Shown here one piece after another: positions 1 to 9,014 of a stretch of 64,000 nt of DNA. Each line of letters starts with the position of its first letter. Positions within the stretch are counted from its first letter, which is position 1. The stretch is from Comamonadaceae bacterium OS-1. GTDB lineage: Bacteria > Pseudomonadota > Gammaproteobacteria > Burkholderiales > Burkholderiaceae_C. The DNA is taken from contig AP026969.1 of assembly GCA_027923965.1 (NCBI GenBank), positions 4,588,001 through 4,652,000 of the forward strand. Direction: 5' to 3'. The notes beneath the pieces are model-generated. The model had not been told where the DNA came from, did not search any database, and was given only the letters and a program-made list of their open reading frames with translations. A program made the translations under genes and the position numbers.

Positions 1-572
1 GCCTTGGCCACCCGAGGCGCGTGCCCGTCCGGCCAGCCCAGGCGGCGGATGGCGGCCCCGTGCCGCCCGGCCAGCAGCCAGTAGTGCAGCTCGCGCACCA
101 GGGCCGCCTGCAGCACCGGCACGGCAGCGGGGCGGTCCAGCAGACGCACCAGCCGCAGGGCCGCGTCGGCCACTTCCACCTCGGTGGCATCCACCCGCAC
201 GGGCACGTGGTCAGCCCCCGGCGCAGCCCCCATCTGCGCGGCCAGGTCGGCCACCACCGCCAGGTCCAGCGCCAGCACCAGCGACAGGTAGGGCGCGGCG
301 GCGCTGGCGCGGGTGATCTGGTTGACGGTGGGCACGTCGGCGGTGATCAGCAGCGAATCGCCCGCGCTGAACGCAAACGACTGTGTGCCCGTGGTCACCA
401 GCTTGCTGCCCTGCACCACCAGGCACACCATGGGCTGCGACACCGCGTGCATCAGCCCGCTGGGCTCGGTGGCACGCGCGACGGCCAGGCCGGGAATGGG
501 CGTGGGGGTCAGGCCGCTGGGATGGGGGTGGGCTTCGGCGTAACGGCCCACGGCGTGCAGGAGTGTGGTCAT
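1..572 (-). CDS. AraC-type transcriptional regulator (partial, C-terminus outside window)
   Basis: The reading frame is open from an ATG at 572 leftwards to the window edge, giving about 190 N-terminal residues (start MTTLLHAVGRYAEAHP). Motifs such as PMVCLVVQGSK, GDSLLITADVP and the Tyr-Leu-Ser-Leu-Val-Leu stretch are those of the AraC_N effector domain found in YqhC-like regulators; the DNA-binding domain (two helix-turn-helix motifs) should lie beyond position 1. It is divergent from the SDR gene at 706, with 133 bp between the starts. AraC_N regulators often control a divergent oxidoreductase gene, so it may regulate that SDR; this is inference from context. The family call is fairly secure, the effector unknown. 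Confidence 0.8.
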   Translation of the reverse strand, partial: MTTLLHAVGRYAEAHPHPSGLTPTPIPGLAVARATEPSGLMHAVSQPMVCLVVQGSKLVTTGTQSFAFSAGDSLLITADVPTVNQITRASAAAPYLSLVLALDLAVVADLAAQMGAAPGADHVPVRVDATEVEVADAALRLVRLLDRPAAVPVLQAALVRELHYWLLAGRHGAAIRRLGWPDGHAPRVAK

Positions 573-705
573 GGTGCCAAGCGTAGCCGGTTGCGGGGGT
601 ATGCGGCGCGGTTTTGGAGGATCAGGCAAGCAACGCCGCGCAACAGGCAACTGCGCGCCGCCCCCACGCCAGACACTGCACAGGTCATTCCAAAGGAGCA
701 TCCCC

Positions 706-1461
706 ATGACCACAATCACCCTCATCACCGGCGCCAGCCGCGGCCTGGGCCGCAACACCGCCCTCAGCATCGCCCGCCGGGGCGGCGATGTCATCGTCAC
801 CTACCACAGCCGCAGCGCCGAGGCGCAGGCCGTGGTGGCCGAAGTGCAGGCGCTGGGCCGCAAAGCCGTGGCCTTGCAGCTCGACACCGGCGTAGTGGGC
901 ACGTTCGCCGCCTTTGCCGACCGGCTGCGCAGCGCCCTGCAAGCCACCTGGCAGCGCGACACGTTCGACCATCTGGTCAACAACGCGGGCCACGGCGAAT
1001 TTGCGCCCTTTGCCAGCACCACCGAGGCGCAGTTCGACGGCCTGGTCAACGTGCACCTCAAGGGCGTGTTCTTCCTCACGCAGACCCTGCTGCCGCTGCT
1101 GGCCGATGGCGGGCGCATCGTCAACTTCTCCAGCGGGCTGACGCGCCTGAACTACCCGGGCTTCGCCGCCTACGCGGCCATGAAGGGCGCGGTCGAGGTG
1201 CTCACCAACTACCTGGCCAAAGAGCTGGGCGCGCGCGGCATTGCCGTCAACACCGTAGCCCCGGGCGCGATCGAGACCGACTTTGGCGGCGGCGCAGTGC
1301 GCGATACCCCCGCGATGAACCAGCACATCGCCCAGATCACCGCCCTGGGCCGCGTGGGCCTGCCCGACGACATCGGCCCCATGGTCGCCAGCCTGCTGGG
1401 CGAGGACAACCGCTGGGTCAACGCGCAGCGCATCGAGGTGTCGGGCGGTCAGGGGATTTGA
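706..1461 (+). CDS. SDR family NAD(P)-dependent oxidoreductase
   Basis: A 251-residue classical short-chain dehydrogenase/reductase. The cofactor motif TGASRGLG is at residues 8-15, NNAG is present near residue 90, and the catalytic Ser143-Tyr156-xxx-Lys160 set has the normal spacing; the length is normal for the family. The ATG at 706 is chosen because AAAGGAG lies 8 bases upstream and the protein then begins directly with the first beta strand; the longer open frame upstream has no ribosome site. The substrate cannot be read from sequence. The divergent AraC-type gene is the obvious candidate regulator. A hairpin repeat follows the stop. Confidence 0.9.
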   Translation: MTTITLITGASRGLGRNTALSIARRGGDVIVTYHSRSAEAQAVVAEVQALGRKAVALQLDTGVVGTFAAFADRLRSALQATWQRDTFDHLVNNAGHGEFAPFASTTEAQFDGLVNVHLKGVFFLTQTLLPLLADGGRIVNFSSGLTRLNYPGFAAYAAMKGAVEVLTNYLAKELGARGIAVNTVAPGAIETDFGGGAVRDTPAMNQHIAQITALGRVGLPDDIGPMVASLLGEDNRWVNAQRIEVSGGQGI

Positions 1462-1503
1462 CCGACACGACGCTTCGCTCTATTTTTTGAGTAAAAAAAG
1501 CAT

Positions 1504-1538
1504 AGCTGCCCGTGCTGTTCCATCCAGCACAGGCAGCT
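1504..1538. repeat. Family-1 intergenic hairpin repeat, copy 1
   Basis: AGCTGCC-CGTGCTG-loop-CAGCAC-AGGCAGCT forms a near-perfect stem. It lies 43 bases after the SDR stop and could act as a transcript end or stabiliser. It is one of about 17 related copies in the window. The rest of the 1462-1699 gap shows nothing recognisable. Confidence 0.85.
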
Positions 1539-1699
1539 CTTTTGGCATCTGAAATTCAGCCAAAATAAGATGGAACACGCGATGGCAACCAGAGGCCGGA
1601 ACTGGTAAAAACGCCAACTGGCACCAGCTACGCTGTCAAGGCGGCGCTGACCGCGGCCCCGCTCGCCACTGCACCTAACCCTGGACCGCCCCCACACCG

Positions 1700-2260
1700 A
1701 TGCTCAGCTACTCCCAAAGACTACGCCACTGGCTGCGCGGCCTGGAACCCAAGGTGCTGGCCCATTTGCACGGCCCGCTGCTGGAGCGGGCCAAGCCCTG
1801 GCTGGACCGGCACGACGTGTTCGACTTCAACCGCCGCCCGCTGGCCCTGGGCGTGGCGATCGGGATGTTTTGCGGCCTGATCCCCGGGCCGCTACAGGTG
1901 CCGTCCACTTTTGTGCTGTGCGCCTGGCTGCGCGGCAACGCGATTGCGGGCGCACTGGCCACCTGCTACACCAACCCGCTGACCATCGTGCCGCTGTACG
2001 TGCTGGCCTTCCAGCTCGGGCAATGGGTGCTGCCGGGCACCTACGCCCTGCCGCCACTGCCCAGCATGGGGGCCGACTGGTTGCAAGGCATGGTGGACTG
2101 GGCGCAGGCCATGGGCTGGCCGCTGCTGGTCGGCCTGCCGCTGATGGGTGCAGGCTTCGCCGCCATCGCCTATGCCACCCTGCAGGCCCTGTGGCTGACC
2201 CCGGCCATCAAACGCGCCTGGCAGCTGGCCGTGCGGGCGCGGCGGCGCAGGCAGATTTAA
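1700..2260 (+). CDS. DUF2062 domain-containing membrane protein
   Basis: A 186-residue protein that matches the DUF2062 pattern: a hydrophilic N-terminus (about 45 residues), then PLALGVAIGMFCGLIPG, followed by a CYTNPLTIVPLY segment and a further hydrophobic helix near residues 140-165. Two to three membrane segments are visible, with an arginine-rich cytoplasmic tail (RARRRRQI). DUF2062 proteins are common in proteobacteria and have no settled function. The gene stands alone between a hairpin repeat and the AT-rich promoter region of the HipA-like gene. The start ATG is the first in frame; no strong ribosome site precedes it. Confidence 0.8.
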   Translation: MLSYSQRLRHWLRGLEPKVLAHLHGPLLERAKPWLDRHDVFDFNRRPLALGVAIGMFCGLIPGPLQVPSTFVLCAWLRGNAIAGALATCYTNPLTIVPLYVLAFQLGQWVLPGTYALPPLPSMGADWLQGMVDWAQAMGWPLLVGLPLMGAGFAAIAYATLQALWLTPAIKRAWQLAVRARRRRQI

Positions 2261-2270
2261 CAAAAAGTAT

Positions 2271-2342
2271 CTATTCATTAAATAAGTTAAGTTATTGAAT
2301 AAATTGGAAATATTCTATAATTTATCTATTCAACTATAGATA
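2271..2342 (+). promoter_or_regulatory. Promoter/operator region of the HipA-like gene
   Basis: This AT-rich stretch holds a perfect TATAAT (2316-2321), with a TTGAAT 15 bases upstream. A 7-bp inverted repeat TATCTAT/ATAGATA (2323-2329 and 2336-2342) covers the expected transcription start. The heptamer CTATTCA occurs at 2271-2277 and again at 2326-2332. The same heptamer is paired upstream of the second HipA-like gene (53032-53103). The promoter call is seen in sequence; the operator role is inference. Confidence 0.6.
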
Positions 2343-2347
2343 GATTC

Positions 2348-3652
2348 ATGGCTTCCCTCCAGCCCCAGATCCTGCAAGCGCTGCGCCAGCGCGGCGGCGT
2401 GGTGACGGCAGCCGAGCTGCAAACCACCCTGGGCGTGAGCCAGCCCACGGTGTCGCGGGCGCTGGCACCGCTGCTGCAGTCTGGCCAGGTGCACAAGGTG
2501 GGCGCGGCGCGTTCGCAGCGCTACGTGCTGCCGCGCACGGTGCGGGGCGTGGGCAGCAGCATTCCGGTGGTGCGCATAGATGCCAACGGCCAGCCCAGCC
2601 CGTTTGCGCGCCTCACGCCGCTGGCCAGTGGCGCGGTGTGGGTGGACGAGGCGGACGGCCTGAGCAAGCGCTTCGACGGCCTGCCCTGGTTTCTGGACGA
2701 CATGCGCCCGCAGGGCTTCATGGGCCGCACCTTTGCACATGCCCACCCCGAGCTGCAACTGCTGCCCGACCCGCGCTTCTGGAGCGATGACGACGTGCTG
2801 CGCGCCCTGGCCCTGTGCGGCGATGACTTGCCCGGCAACCTGGTGGTGGGCGAGGCCGCGTTCCAGCGCTTCCACACCCTGCACGAGCGCGCCTCAAAAG
2901 CCAATTCACCCGCCGACTACCCGGCCCTGGCCGAGCAGGCCATGCAGGGCACGCTGTCGGGCTCGTCCGCAGGCGGCGAGCAGCCCAAGTTCTGCACGCT
3001 CACCGCCGGTCGCCACGTGATCGTCAAGTTCTCCCCCGCAGGCGATGCCCCCACCGACCAGCGTACCCGCGACCTGCTGGTCTGCGAACACCTGGCGCTG
3101 GAAACGCTGGCCCAGGCCGGAGTGCCCGCCGCCAAAACGCAGATCTACACCGGCGCAGGCCGGGTGTTTCTGGAAGCCGAACGCTTCGACCGCACCGCCC
3201 AGGGCCGCATCGGGATGGTCTCGCTGATGGTCTACGACGCGGAATACGTCGGTGCCATGGACAACTGGGCCGCCACCGCCGAGCGCATGCAGGCCCGCGG
3301 CCTGCTCACCCCCGCCGACGCCCAGCACCTGCGCTTTCTGGAAGCCTTTGGCGTACTCATCGCCAACACCGACCGGCACTACGGCAACATCTCCCTGCTG
3401 CTGGACGACGACGACTGGACCCTGTCGCCCACCTACGACATGCTGCCCATGCTCTACGCCCCAGTGGGCGGCGAGCTGGTGGCGCGGGATTTTGCGGCAG
3501 GGCGGTTGCAGCCGACTACGGCGACGTTGCCGGAGTGGGAGCGGGCTAAACAGCTTGCTGCGGTGTTCTGGGCTGCAGCGGCAAGCGATGCGCGCATCTC
3601 GGACGGGTTCCGGGGGATTGCGGCAGGGAATTTAAAAGAAATTGGCGGCTAG
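2348..3652 (+). CDS. yjjJ: HipA-family serine/threonine kinase with N-terminal HTH (YjjJ type)
   Basis: A 434-residue protein. Residues 1-60 form a winged-helix domain (VSQPTVSRALAPLL recognition helix). The HipA kinase fold follows: SSAGGEQPK is the P-loop-like segment near residue 205, NTDRHYGN carries the catalytic Asp342, and SPTYDM carries the metal-binding Asp364. All key kinase residues are present. HipA kinases phosphorylate translation factors such as glutamyl-tRNA synthetase and cause growth arrest. YjjJ-type members carry their own DNA-binding domain rather than a separate HipB, so self-repression at the upstream CTATTCA/TATCTAT sites is plausible. No antitoxin gene is adjacent, but a RelE/XRE module follows 124 bp downstream. 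Confidence 0.85.
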   Translation: MASLQPQILQALRQRGGVVTAAELQTTLGVSQPTVSRALAPLLQSGQVHKVGAARSQRYVLPRTVRGVGSSIPVVRIDANGQPSPFARLTPLASGAVWVDEADGLSKRFDGLPWFLDDMRPQGFMGRTFAHAHPELQLLPDPRFWSDDDVLRALALCGDDLPGNLVVGEAAFQRFHTLHERASKANSPADYPALAEQAMQGTLSGSSAGGEQPKFCTLTAGRHVIVKFSPAGDAPTDQRTRDLLVCEHLALETLAQAGVPAAKTQIYTGAGRVFLEAERFDRTAQGRIGMVSLMVYDAEYVGAMDNWAATAERMQARGLLTPADAQHLRFLEAFGVLIANTDRHYGNISLLLDDDDWTLSPTYDMLPMLYAPVGGELVARDFAAGRLQPTTATLPEWERAKQLAAVFWAAAASDARISDGFRGIAAGNLKEIGG

Positions 3653-3679
3653 CGCTTATAAGATGAGCGTAAGCAGCTA
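3645..3679. repeat. Family-1 intergenic hairpin repeat, copy 2 (degenerate)
   Basis: The segment GCTAGCGCTTATAAGATGAGCG followed by TAAGCAGCTA is a diverged copy of the repeat. It overlaps the stop codon of the HipA-like gene (3650-3652). Confidence 0.65.
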
Positions 3680-3728
3680 CGGTTTAGATAGCATTTGAAC
3701 TAACCCGATGCCAAACCTGGCAAGTATT

Positions 3729-3769
3729 TATAGAACTACTTTGATAAATTATCTAAGTAGTTCTATACT
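3729..3769 (+). promoter_or_regulatory. Toxin-antitoxin promoter inside a perfect 13-bp inverted repeat
   Basis: TATAGAACTACTT (3729-3741) and AAGTAGTTCTATA (3755-3767) are exact inverted copies separated by 13 bp. The -35 TTGATA (3741-3746) and -10 TATACT (3764-3769), with an ideal 17-bp spacer, are embedded in it. A bound repressor would cover the promoter, as expected for autoregulated TA modules. The start site predicted about 7 bases after the -10 coincides with the ATG at 3777, so the transcript is probably leaderless. Confidence 0.75.
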
Positions 3770-3776
3770 TTCGCAC

Positions 3777-4091
3777 ATGAAAGCTCTCGAATTCATCGGC
3801 AGCAGCCTGAAGGACCTGGTGGCCTTCCCGGAAGAAGCGCGGCGCGAAGCCGGGTTTGACCTGTGGCAAGTGCAACTGGGTTTAATGCCCCGCGACTTCA
3901 AGCCCATGCCTACGGTGGGGGCGGGTGCCTATGAGGTACGTATCAAGTTGCAAGGTCAATGGCGCGTGATCTATCTGGCCAAACAGGCTGATGCCATTTA
4001 TGTGCTGCATTGCTTTCACAAGACCACCCAGAAGACGGCCAAGGCAGATATTGATTTAGCCGCCGCCCGTTACAAGTTGATTGGAGAATGA
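3777..4091 (+). CDS. Type II toxin of the RelE/HigB (phage Gp49-like) family
   Basis: A 104-residue basic protein with the Gp49/HigB pattern: KALEFIGSSLKDL at the N-terminus, then YEVRIKLQGQWRVIYLAK and YVLHCFHKTTQKT. These are the beta-sheet core and the C-terminal Lys/His-rich strand used by RelE-fold mRNA endonucleases. The ATG at 3777 is preferred over longer upstream starts because it directly follows a consensus promoter. The antitoxin gene starts 4 bases after its stop, in the usual toxin-first order of higBA. Target and activity are inferred from family membership only. Confidence 0.85.
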   Translation: MKALEFIGSSLKDLVAFPEEARREAGFDLWQVQLGLMPRDFKPMPTVGAGAYEVRIKLQGQWRVIYLAKQADAIYVLHCFHKTTQKTAKADIDLAAARYKLIGE

Positions 4092-4094
4092 ACG

Positions 4095-4379
4095 ATGGAA
4101 ACCCTACAAATCACACCGTCCAGCGGCAATGTGTTCACCGACCTGGGTTTTGGCCCCGGCGAGGCGGCTGTGATGGCGCTGCGGGCCGACTTGATGGGCC
4201 GTTTGCGCCTGCTGGTGCAAACCGAGGGCTGGACGCAGGCGCAAGCCGCCGAACGCTTTGGCATCGCCCAGTCGCGGGTGAGTGACTTGCTGCGTGGCAA
4301 ATGGGACAAGTTCAGCCTGGACATGCTGATTACGCTGGCGGCGCGGGCCGGGCATAAAGTCGAGCTGGCGATGGCCTGA
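4095..4379 (+). CDS. XRE-family antitoxin (HigA-like)
   Basis: A 94-residue DNA-binding protein whose HTH (WTQAQAAERFGIAQSRVSDLLRG) sits at about residues 47-70. This is the HTH_37 type found in antitoxins partnered with Gp49-like toxins. The gene follows the toxin gene after three intervening bases, so the two are almost certainly co-transcribed and stoichiometrically coupled. The perfect inverted repeat at 3729-3767 is the likely binding site of the antitoxin or of the complex. Length and gene order are typical. Confidence 0.87.
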   Translation: METLQITPSSGNVFTDLGFGPGEAAVMALRADLMGRLRLLVQTEGWTQAQAAERFGIAQSRVSDLLRGKWDKFSLDMLITLAARAGHKVELAMA

Positions 4380-4391
4380 CTGAGGCACTAA

Positions 4392-4577
4392 ATGGAACAG
4401 AACCTGGACACGGGTAGATCGGACGATACGCTCACACCTTCGACGCGCTTGCTACATCAACGGTTTGGCATCCCGCCGGAACTGAGACGGCTGACACCGC
4501 CCGAGATCGTATTGCTGAGACAAAGCAAACAAGAAATAGCACAACGCTTTCTTGAGAATTTCGTCCGACACGCCTGA
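4392..4577 (+). CDS. Small hypothetical protein (61 aa)
   Basis: This short frame begins 12 bases after the antitoxin stop. It encodes a charged 61-residue protein with no recognised domain (PPELRRLTPPEIVLLRQSKQEIAQ forms a likely amphipathic helix). It has a weak GAGG upstream of the ATG and may be a third cistron of the toxin-antitoxin transcript. It could also be a chance frame; codon use does not settle it. Confidence 0.4.
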   Translation: MEQNLDTGRSDDTLTPSTRLLHQRFGIPPELRRLTPPEIVLLRQSKQEIAQRFLENFVRHA

Positions 4578-4605
4578 TGCCACAAATAAGCGATTGAAAT
4601 CATCC

Positions 4606-4641
4606 TCTTACGCTTATTTCATCAGCACAGGCAGCTATTTT
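4606..4641. repeat. Family-1 intergenic hairpin repeat, copy 3 (degenerate left arm)
   Basis: The right half (CATCAGCAC AGGCAGCTAT) is conserved while the left arm (CTTACGCTTATTT) has diverged. The copy lies between the small ORF and the 3' end of the LacI-type gene. Confidence 0.55.
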
Positions 4642-4681
4642 TCCAGTAGCAAATACGCCTCAAACGCGCAAGCAGAAGCGC

Positions 4682-5716
4682 TTACTTCTTCGGCGGTTTC
4701 ACCACCCGCTTGCACACCGCAGTCGATGCCCGCACCACCAGTTCGGTGGGCAGACTCACCTGCTGCGTCGCCACGTTCAGCCCGGCGATCAAAGCCAGCA
4801 AAGTATTGGCAGCAGCGCGGCCCATCTCGTTGATGGGTTGGCGCACGGTGGTCAGGCCGGGATGGACCAGGGAGGCGGCTTCCAGGTCGTCAAAGCCCAC
4901 CACCGACATGTCTTGCGGCACCCGCAGGCCGGCGGTTTGCAGCACCGACATGGCCCCAAAGGCGCTGAGGTCGTTGGCGGCAAACAGGGCGGTGGGGCGC
5001 ACCGGCAGCGCCAATAGCTGCTGTGCGGCGGCGCGGCCACTGCCCAGCGAATAGTCGCCCGGCAGCACCAGGGCCGGGTCGCGCTCCAGGCCGAGGATGG
5101 CGACCGCGTCGTCATAGGCACGGTGGCGGTCGCGGGCCGAGTTCATGCGCTCGTCGCCGGTGATGAAGGCGATGCGCCGGTGGCCCAGCTCGGCCAGGTG
5201 CTGCATGGCGCTGCGCGCGCCGCCGTAGCTGTCGGCGGCGATGGACGGGAATTCGGCGTGCTCGGTGTGCTGGTCGATGGTGACCACCGGCACCTGGGCG
5301 GCGCTCAGCGATTCCACAAAACCAAACTGGTAGGGCAGGATGGCAATCACGCCGTCGGTGAACTGCTGCAGCAATTGCAGCACATTGTCGTTGGGCCGCT
5401 GGGCGCGGTCCAGCAGCGAGTAGATCAGCACCTCGTTGCCTGCCGCTGCCACGGCCTGCACCGCGCCCGAAACCAGCGAACTGGTGAAGGCATTGCCCAG
5501 GTCCGAGGCCAGCAAACCAATCACCCGGCTGCGCCCGCCAGAGAGTTTTTGCGCGCTGCGGTTGGCCACGTAGCCCATGTTGTGGGCCAGCTTGAGGATG
5601 GCATCGCGGGTGCTGCGCGAGACACCGGGCTGGTCGTTTATCGCGCGCGATGCCGTCATGGTGGACACCCCCGCGGCGGTGGCGATCTCGGCCAGGGTCG
5701 GTGTGGTTTTGGGCAT
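4682..5716 (-). CDS. LacI-family transcriptional regulator
   Basis: A 344-residue LacI/GalR repressor. The N-terminal HTH (LAEIATAAGVSTMTASRAIN) and hinge helix are followed by a periplasmic-binding-protein-like effector domain (VIGLLASDLGNAF, DGVIAILPYQ, MSVVGFDDLEAA). The ATG at 5716 starts the protein three residues before the HTH; a TTG at 5725 is the alternative. It is divergent from the ABC importer/GH3 operon starting at 5875, and a repetitive AACGTT/GTTAAC site sits between them, so it is the likely sugar-responsive repressor of that operon. The inducer is unknown; a pentose or glycoside is inferred from the operon content. Confidence 0.88.
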   Translation of the reverse strand: MPKTTPTLAEIATAAGVSTMTASRAINDQPGVSRSTRDAILKLAHNMGYVANRSAQKLSGGRSRVIGLLASDLGNAFTSSLVSGAVQAVAAAGNEVLIYSLLDRAQRPNDNVLQLLQQFTDGVIAILPYQFGFVESLSAAQVPVVTIDQHTEHAEFPSIAADSYGGARSAMQHLAELGHRRIAFITGDERMNSARDRHRAYDDAVAILGLERDPALVLPGDYSLGSGRAAAQQLLALPVRPTALFAANDLSAFGAMSVLQTAGLRVPQDMSVVGFDDLEAASLVHPGLTTVRQPINEMGRAAANTLLALIAGLNVATQQVSLPTELVVRASTAVCKRVVKPPKK

Positions 5717-5806
5717 GGAGGGCAAGGGCGGGCGGGTAAAGCAGGGGGTGGCGGTGGCCCGATTATCAACCGCGCCATCCTAGGGTTTGGCCTGATTTTG
5801 TATTTT

Positions 5807-5827
5807 TAACGTTAGCGTTAACGTTAC
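5807..5827. promoter_or_regulatory. Candidate LacI-type operator
   Basis: TAACGTTAGCG followed by TTAACGTTAC contains AACGTT at 5808-5813 and 5820-5825 and the central palindrome GTTAAC. LacI-family operators are typically palindromes with a central CG or similar core. It lies between the divergent lacI-type gene and the ABC operon, 48 bp before the binding-protein start. Confidence 0.6.
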
Positions 5828-5874
5828 GACTCTCAACACATAACCATCCCCCTTTTCCAACGAGGAGACACACC

Positions 5875-7167
5875 ATGCAATCCGCCAAGATGTTGAAGTT
5901 GCTGAAAATGCCAGCGGCCGCCTGTGGCCTGGCCTGGGCCACCTGGGCCGCGCCAGTGCACGCCCAGGCCACCGAAACCCTGACCGAGTGGGACATCCAG
6001 GTCCAGCCAGTGCCGTCCAGGATCGTGGCGGATGCCCAGGCCCGCTTTGAAAAGGCCAACCCGCAGGTGAAGGTGGTGCGCTCGGCCATCCTGAACGACC
6101 CGTACAAAACCAAGATCAAGATCGCCTTCGGTGCCAACGAGCCGCCCTGCGTGTTCTCCAGCTGGGGCGGTGGCCCGCTGCGCGAGTACGTGCGGGCCGG
6201 GCAGGTCACCGACCTGTCGCCCTACCTGGCCAAGGACGAGGCTTTCCGCGAGCGCTTCGTGGCCTCGTCGTTCGACACTGCCAAGACCGACAGCAAGACC
6301 TACGGCGTGCCGGCCGAGAACACCTCGCTGTCGGTCATCTACTACAACACCGAGCTGTTTGCCAAGCTCAAGCTGCAGCCGCCCAAGACCTGGCCCGAGC
6401 TGCTGCAGACGGTGGAAACCTTGAAGGCCAACGGCGTGGCCCCGTTTGCACTGGCCAACAAATCCAAATGGCCGGGCTCGATGTACTTCATGTACCTGGT
6501 GGACCGGATTGGCGGTGCCGAGGTGTTCCGCAAAGCGGCCGACCGCACACCCGGCGGCAGCTTTGCCGACCCGGTGTTTGTCGAAGCGGGCAAGCGGCTG
6601 CAGGAGCTGGTGAAGGCCGGGGCCTTTGCCCAGGGCTTCAATGGGCTGGACTACGACATTGGCAGCTCGCGCCGCCTGCTGTACTCGGGCAAGGCCGCCA
6701 TGACGCTGATGGGCAGTTGGGAGGGCGCAACCATCAAGAACGAGAACCCAGAGTTTTCCAAAAAGCTGGATTTCTTCGCCTTCCCCAGCCTGCCCGGCGG
6801 CAAGAGCGCCAACGGCGTGGTGGGCACGGTGGGTGACAACTTCTACAGCATCTCCAAGGCCTGCAAGCAGCCCGACCTGGCCTTCAACCTGATCAAGGCC
6901 ATGGTGGACGACACCTCGGTGCAGGCGCGCCTGGCGGACAACCGCATCGTGCCCATCAAGGGCCTGAAGGTGACCGAGCCCAACCAGCAGCGTCTGATGG
7001 CCATGCTGGCCGACTCCAAGAGCGTGCAGCTCTGGTACGACCAGGACCTGCCGCCCAAGCTGGGCGAGCTGCACAAGGACCTGGTGCAGTCGCTGTTTGC
7101 GCTGTCCATCACCCCCGAGGAAGCGGCCCAGAAGATGGAAACCGCGGCCAAGGCCGAGCTGCACTGA
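5875..7167 (+). CDS. Carbohydrate ABC transporter substrate-binding protein
   Basis: A 430-residue extracellular binding protein of the CUT1 class (SBP family 1). A signal peptide is clear (positively charged start, hydrophobic core, APVHAQA cleavage region near residue 29). Mature-domain patterns include [41 protein letters not shown] and [10 protein letters not shown]. It should deliver an oligosaccharide or glycoside to the two permeases encoded next. GAGGAG lies 10 bases upstream of the ATG. First gene of the LacI-controlled operon; the downstream GH3 and xylose-dehydrogenase-like genes suggest xylosides or beta-glucosides as ligand. Confidence 0.9.
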   Translation: MQSAKMLKLLKMPAAACGLAWATWAAPVHAQATETLTEWDIQVQPVPSRIVADAQARFEKANPQVKVVRSAILNDPYKTKIKIAFGANEPPCVFSSWGGGPLREYVRAGQVTDLSPYLAKDEAFRERFVASSFDTAKTDSKTYGVPAENTSLSVIYYNTELFAKLKLQPPKTWPELLQTVETLKANGVAPFALANKSKWPGSMYFMYLVDRIGGAEVFRKAADRTPGGSFADPVFVEAGKRLQELVKAGAFAQGFNGLDYDIGSSRRLLYSGKAAMTLMGSWEGATIKNENPEFSKKLDFFAFPSLPGGKSANGVVGTVGDNFYSISKACKQPDLAFNLIKAMVDDTSVQARLADNRIVPIKGLKVTEPNQQRLMAMLADSKSVQLWYDQDLPPKLGELHKDLVQSLFALSITPEEAAQKMETAAKAELH

Positions 7168-7193
7168 CCCGCGCGTCCGCCCAGGAGTCTGCC

Positions 7194-8120
7194 GTGACCA
7201 GTTCCTCGATCTCCCTGGCGTTGCCGGTTGCCCGGCGGCGCAGGCACCTGGCGGCCCGCTGGGCCCCGGTGTTCTTTCTGGCACCGTCGGTGGCGCTGCT
7301 GCTGCTGTTTTTGCTGTACCCGCTGCTGGAGAGCTTCCACCTGTCGCTGCTGAAATGGAACGGCCTGGGGGCCAACGGCATCTTCACCGGCACCGACAAC
7401 TGGGTAGCGCTGCTGCACGACACGGTGTTCTGGCACGCACTGGGCAACAACCTGCTGCTGGGCCTGATGTCGGTGCTGGTGCAGTTGCCCATCGCCATGG
7501 CGCTGGCGCTGATGCTGGACAAGGCCAGCCGCGGCTCGCGTATCCTGAAGATCCTGTACTTTCTGCCGCTGCTGTTCTCCAGCGTGGCGGTGGGGGTGGT
7601 GTTCAAAAACATCCTGGACCCGAATTTCGGCCCCATCAACGCCGGGCTGCACGCCCTGGGGCTGGACGCGCTGGCGCAGGACTGGCTGGGCGACAAGCGC
7701 TATGCCCTGGGCAGCGTGATTGCCGTCATCTGCTGGCAGAACGTGCCCTTCTACATGATCCTGTTTCTGGCCGGGCTGGCCTCGTTTCCGCCCGAGCTGA
7801 CCGAGGCCGCCACGCTGGACCGGGCCACGCCGTCCACCATCTTCTGGCGCATCAAGATGCCGCACCTGCAGGGCACCATCCGCACCGCTGCCATGCTGTC
7901 GGTGATCGGCTCGCTGCGCTATTTCGACCTGATCTACGTGATGACCGGCGGCGGACCCGACGGCTCCTCCGAGGTCATGGCCACCTACATGTACCGCACG
8001 GTATTTGCCTCGTTCCAGTTGGGCTACGGCAGCACCATTGCGTCTGCCATGTTCCTGGTGGTGACGCTGATTGCCGGGTTTGGCATGCGCCTGACGCGGC
8101 GCTTTGAAACACAGGTGTGA
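7194..8120 (+). CDS. Sugar ABC transporter permease (MalF/UgpA type)
   Basis: A 308-residue inner-membrane permease with about six hydrophobic helices, the first at [20 protein letters not shown]. The cytoplasmic EAA loop is [20 protein letters not shown] near residue 204, the contact site for the ATPase. GTG at 7194 is the start, preceded by AGGAG. It is separated from the binding-protein gene by 26 bp and from the second permease gene by 1 bp, so the importer genes form one transcript. Confidence 0.9.
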   Translation: MTSSSISLALPVARRRRHLAARWAPVFFLAPSVALLLLFLLYPLLESFHLSLLKWNGLGANGIFTGTDNWVALLHDTVFWHALGNNLLLGLMSVLVQLPIAMALALMLDKASRGSRILKILYFLPLLFSSVAVGVVFKNILDPNFGPINAGLHALGLDALAQDWLGDKRYALGSVIAVICWQNVPFYMILFLAGLASFPPELTEAATLDRATPSTIFWRIKMPHLQGTIRTAAMLSVIGSLRYFDLIYVMTGGGPDGSSEVMATYMYRTVFASFQLGYGSTIASAMFLVVTLIAGFGMRLTRRFETQV

Positions 8121-8121
8121 C

Positions 8122-8988
8122 ATGCAAAACCAAGCTCTAAAACCGGCCCTGGCCTACCCCAAGGTGCGCGACATCGGCGTGCGCAGCCTGGTCCAACTGC
8201 TGGCCACCGTGTGGCTGGTGGTGACGCTGCTGCCGCTGCTGTTCGTGGTGTTCACCAGCCTCAAGTCGCAAGAGGAAACCTTTGACAGCCCGGTGTGGGC
8301 GCTGCCCCGGCAGATCGACTGGAGCCACTACGCTGCGGTGCTGCAGGGCGGCATCCTGGGGTACCTGCGCAACAGCGTGTTCGTGGTGGGCCTGTCCATC
8401 GTGCTGATCCTGGCGGCCAGCGCCATGGCCGCGTACGCCCTGGCGCGGCTGGAGTTTCGCTTCAACAAGCCGCTGTTTGGCCTGATCGTGGCCTGCATGA
8501 TCGTGCCCATCCACATCACCCTGGTGCCCATCTACCTGCTGACGCGCAGCCTGGGCCTGTACGACACGCCGTTTGCGCTGATCGGCCCGTATGTGGCCAC
8601 CAGCCTGCCGGTGTCCATCTTCATCCTGACCGAGTTCATGCGGCAGATTCCGCGCGAGCTGGAAGAGGCCGCCAAGCTCGATGGCTGCGGGCCGTTTGCC
8701 ATCTTCTGGAAGGTGTTCTTCCCGCTGTCCGGCCCGGGCCTGGCCACGGTGGCCATCTACAACGGCATCGGGCTGTGGAACGAATTCATCTTCGCCTACG
8801 TGCTCACCTCGTCCCAATCCAACCGCACCCTGCCGCTGGCGCTGTGGGATTTCCAGGGCGAATACGCCTCCAACATCCCGGCCATGCTGGCGGTGGTGAC
8901 GCTGACCTCGCTGCCGCTGATCGTGGCCTACGCCTTTGGCCAGGAGCGCATCGTCAAAGGAATGATGGCCGGTTCCCTCAAAGGCTGA
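8122..8988 (+). CDS. Carbohydrate ABC transporter permease (MalG/UgpE type)
   Basis: A 288-residue partner permease with six predicted membrane spans, the first at [19 protein letters not shown]. The EAA loop is [21 protein letters not shown] near residue 181. The ATG at 8122 is used because it follows the previous stop directly (TGA C ATG) and gives the usual N-terminus; a TTG 18 bases earlier is a poorer choice. It forms the channel heterodimer with the preceding product. Confidence 0.9.
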   Translation: MQNQALKPALAYPKVRDIGVRSLVQLLATVWLVVTLLPLLFVVFTSLKSQEETFDSPVWALPRQIDWSHYAAVLQGGILGYLRNSVFVVGLSIVLILAASAMAAYALARLEFRFNKPLFGLIVACMIVPIHITLVPIYLLTRSLGLYDTPFALIGPYVATSLPVSIFILTEFMRQIPRELEEAAKLDGCGPFAIFWKVFFPLSGPGLATVAIYNGIGLWNEFIFAYVLTSSQSNRTLPLALWDFQGEYASNIPAMLAVVTLTSLPLIVAYAFGQERIVKGMMAGSLKG

Positions 8989-9014
8989 ATAGAACACGTT
9001 CTTAGAGACCCAAC

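Noticed and set aside
21..1490. 489-codon plus-strand frame across the AraC-type and SDR genes
   Set aside because: Arg/His/Gln-rich shadow that crosses two real genes in other frames.
2348..4577. HipA-like gene and RelE/XRE genes as one combined toxin operon
   Set aside because: The RelE/XRE genes have their own strong promoter and operator, and a repeat copy lies between the units.
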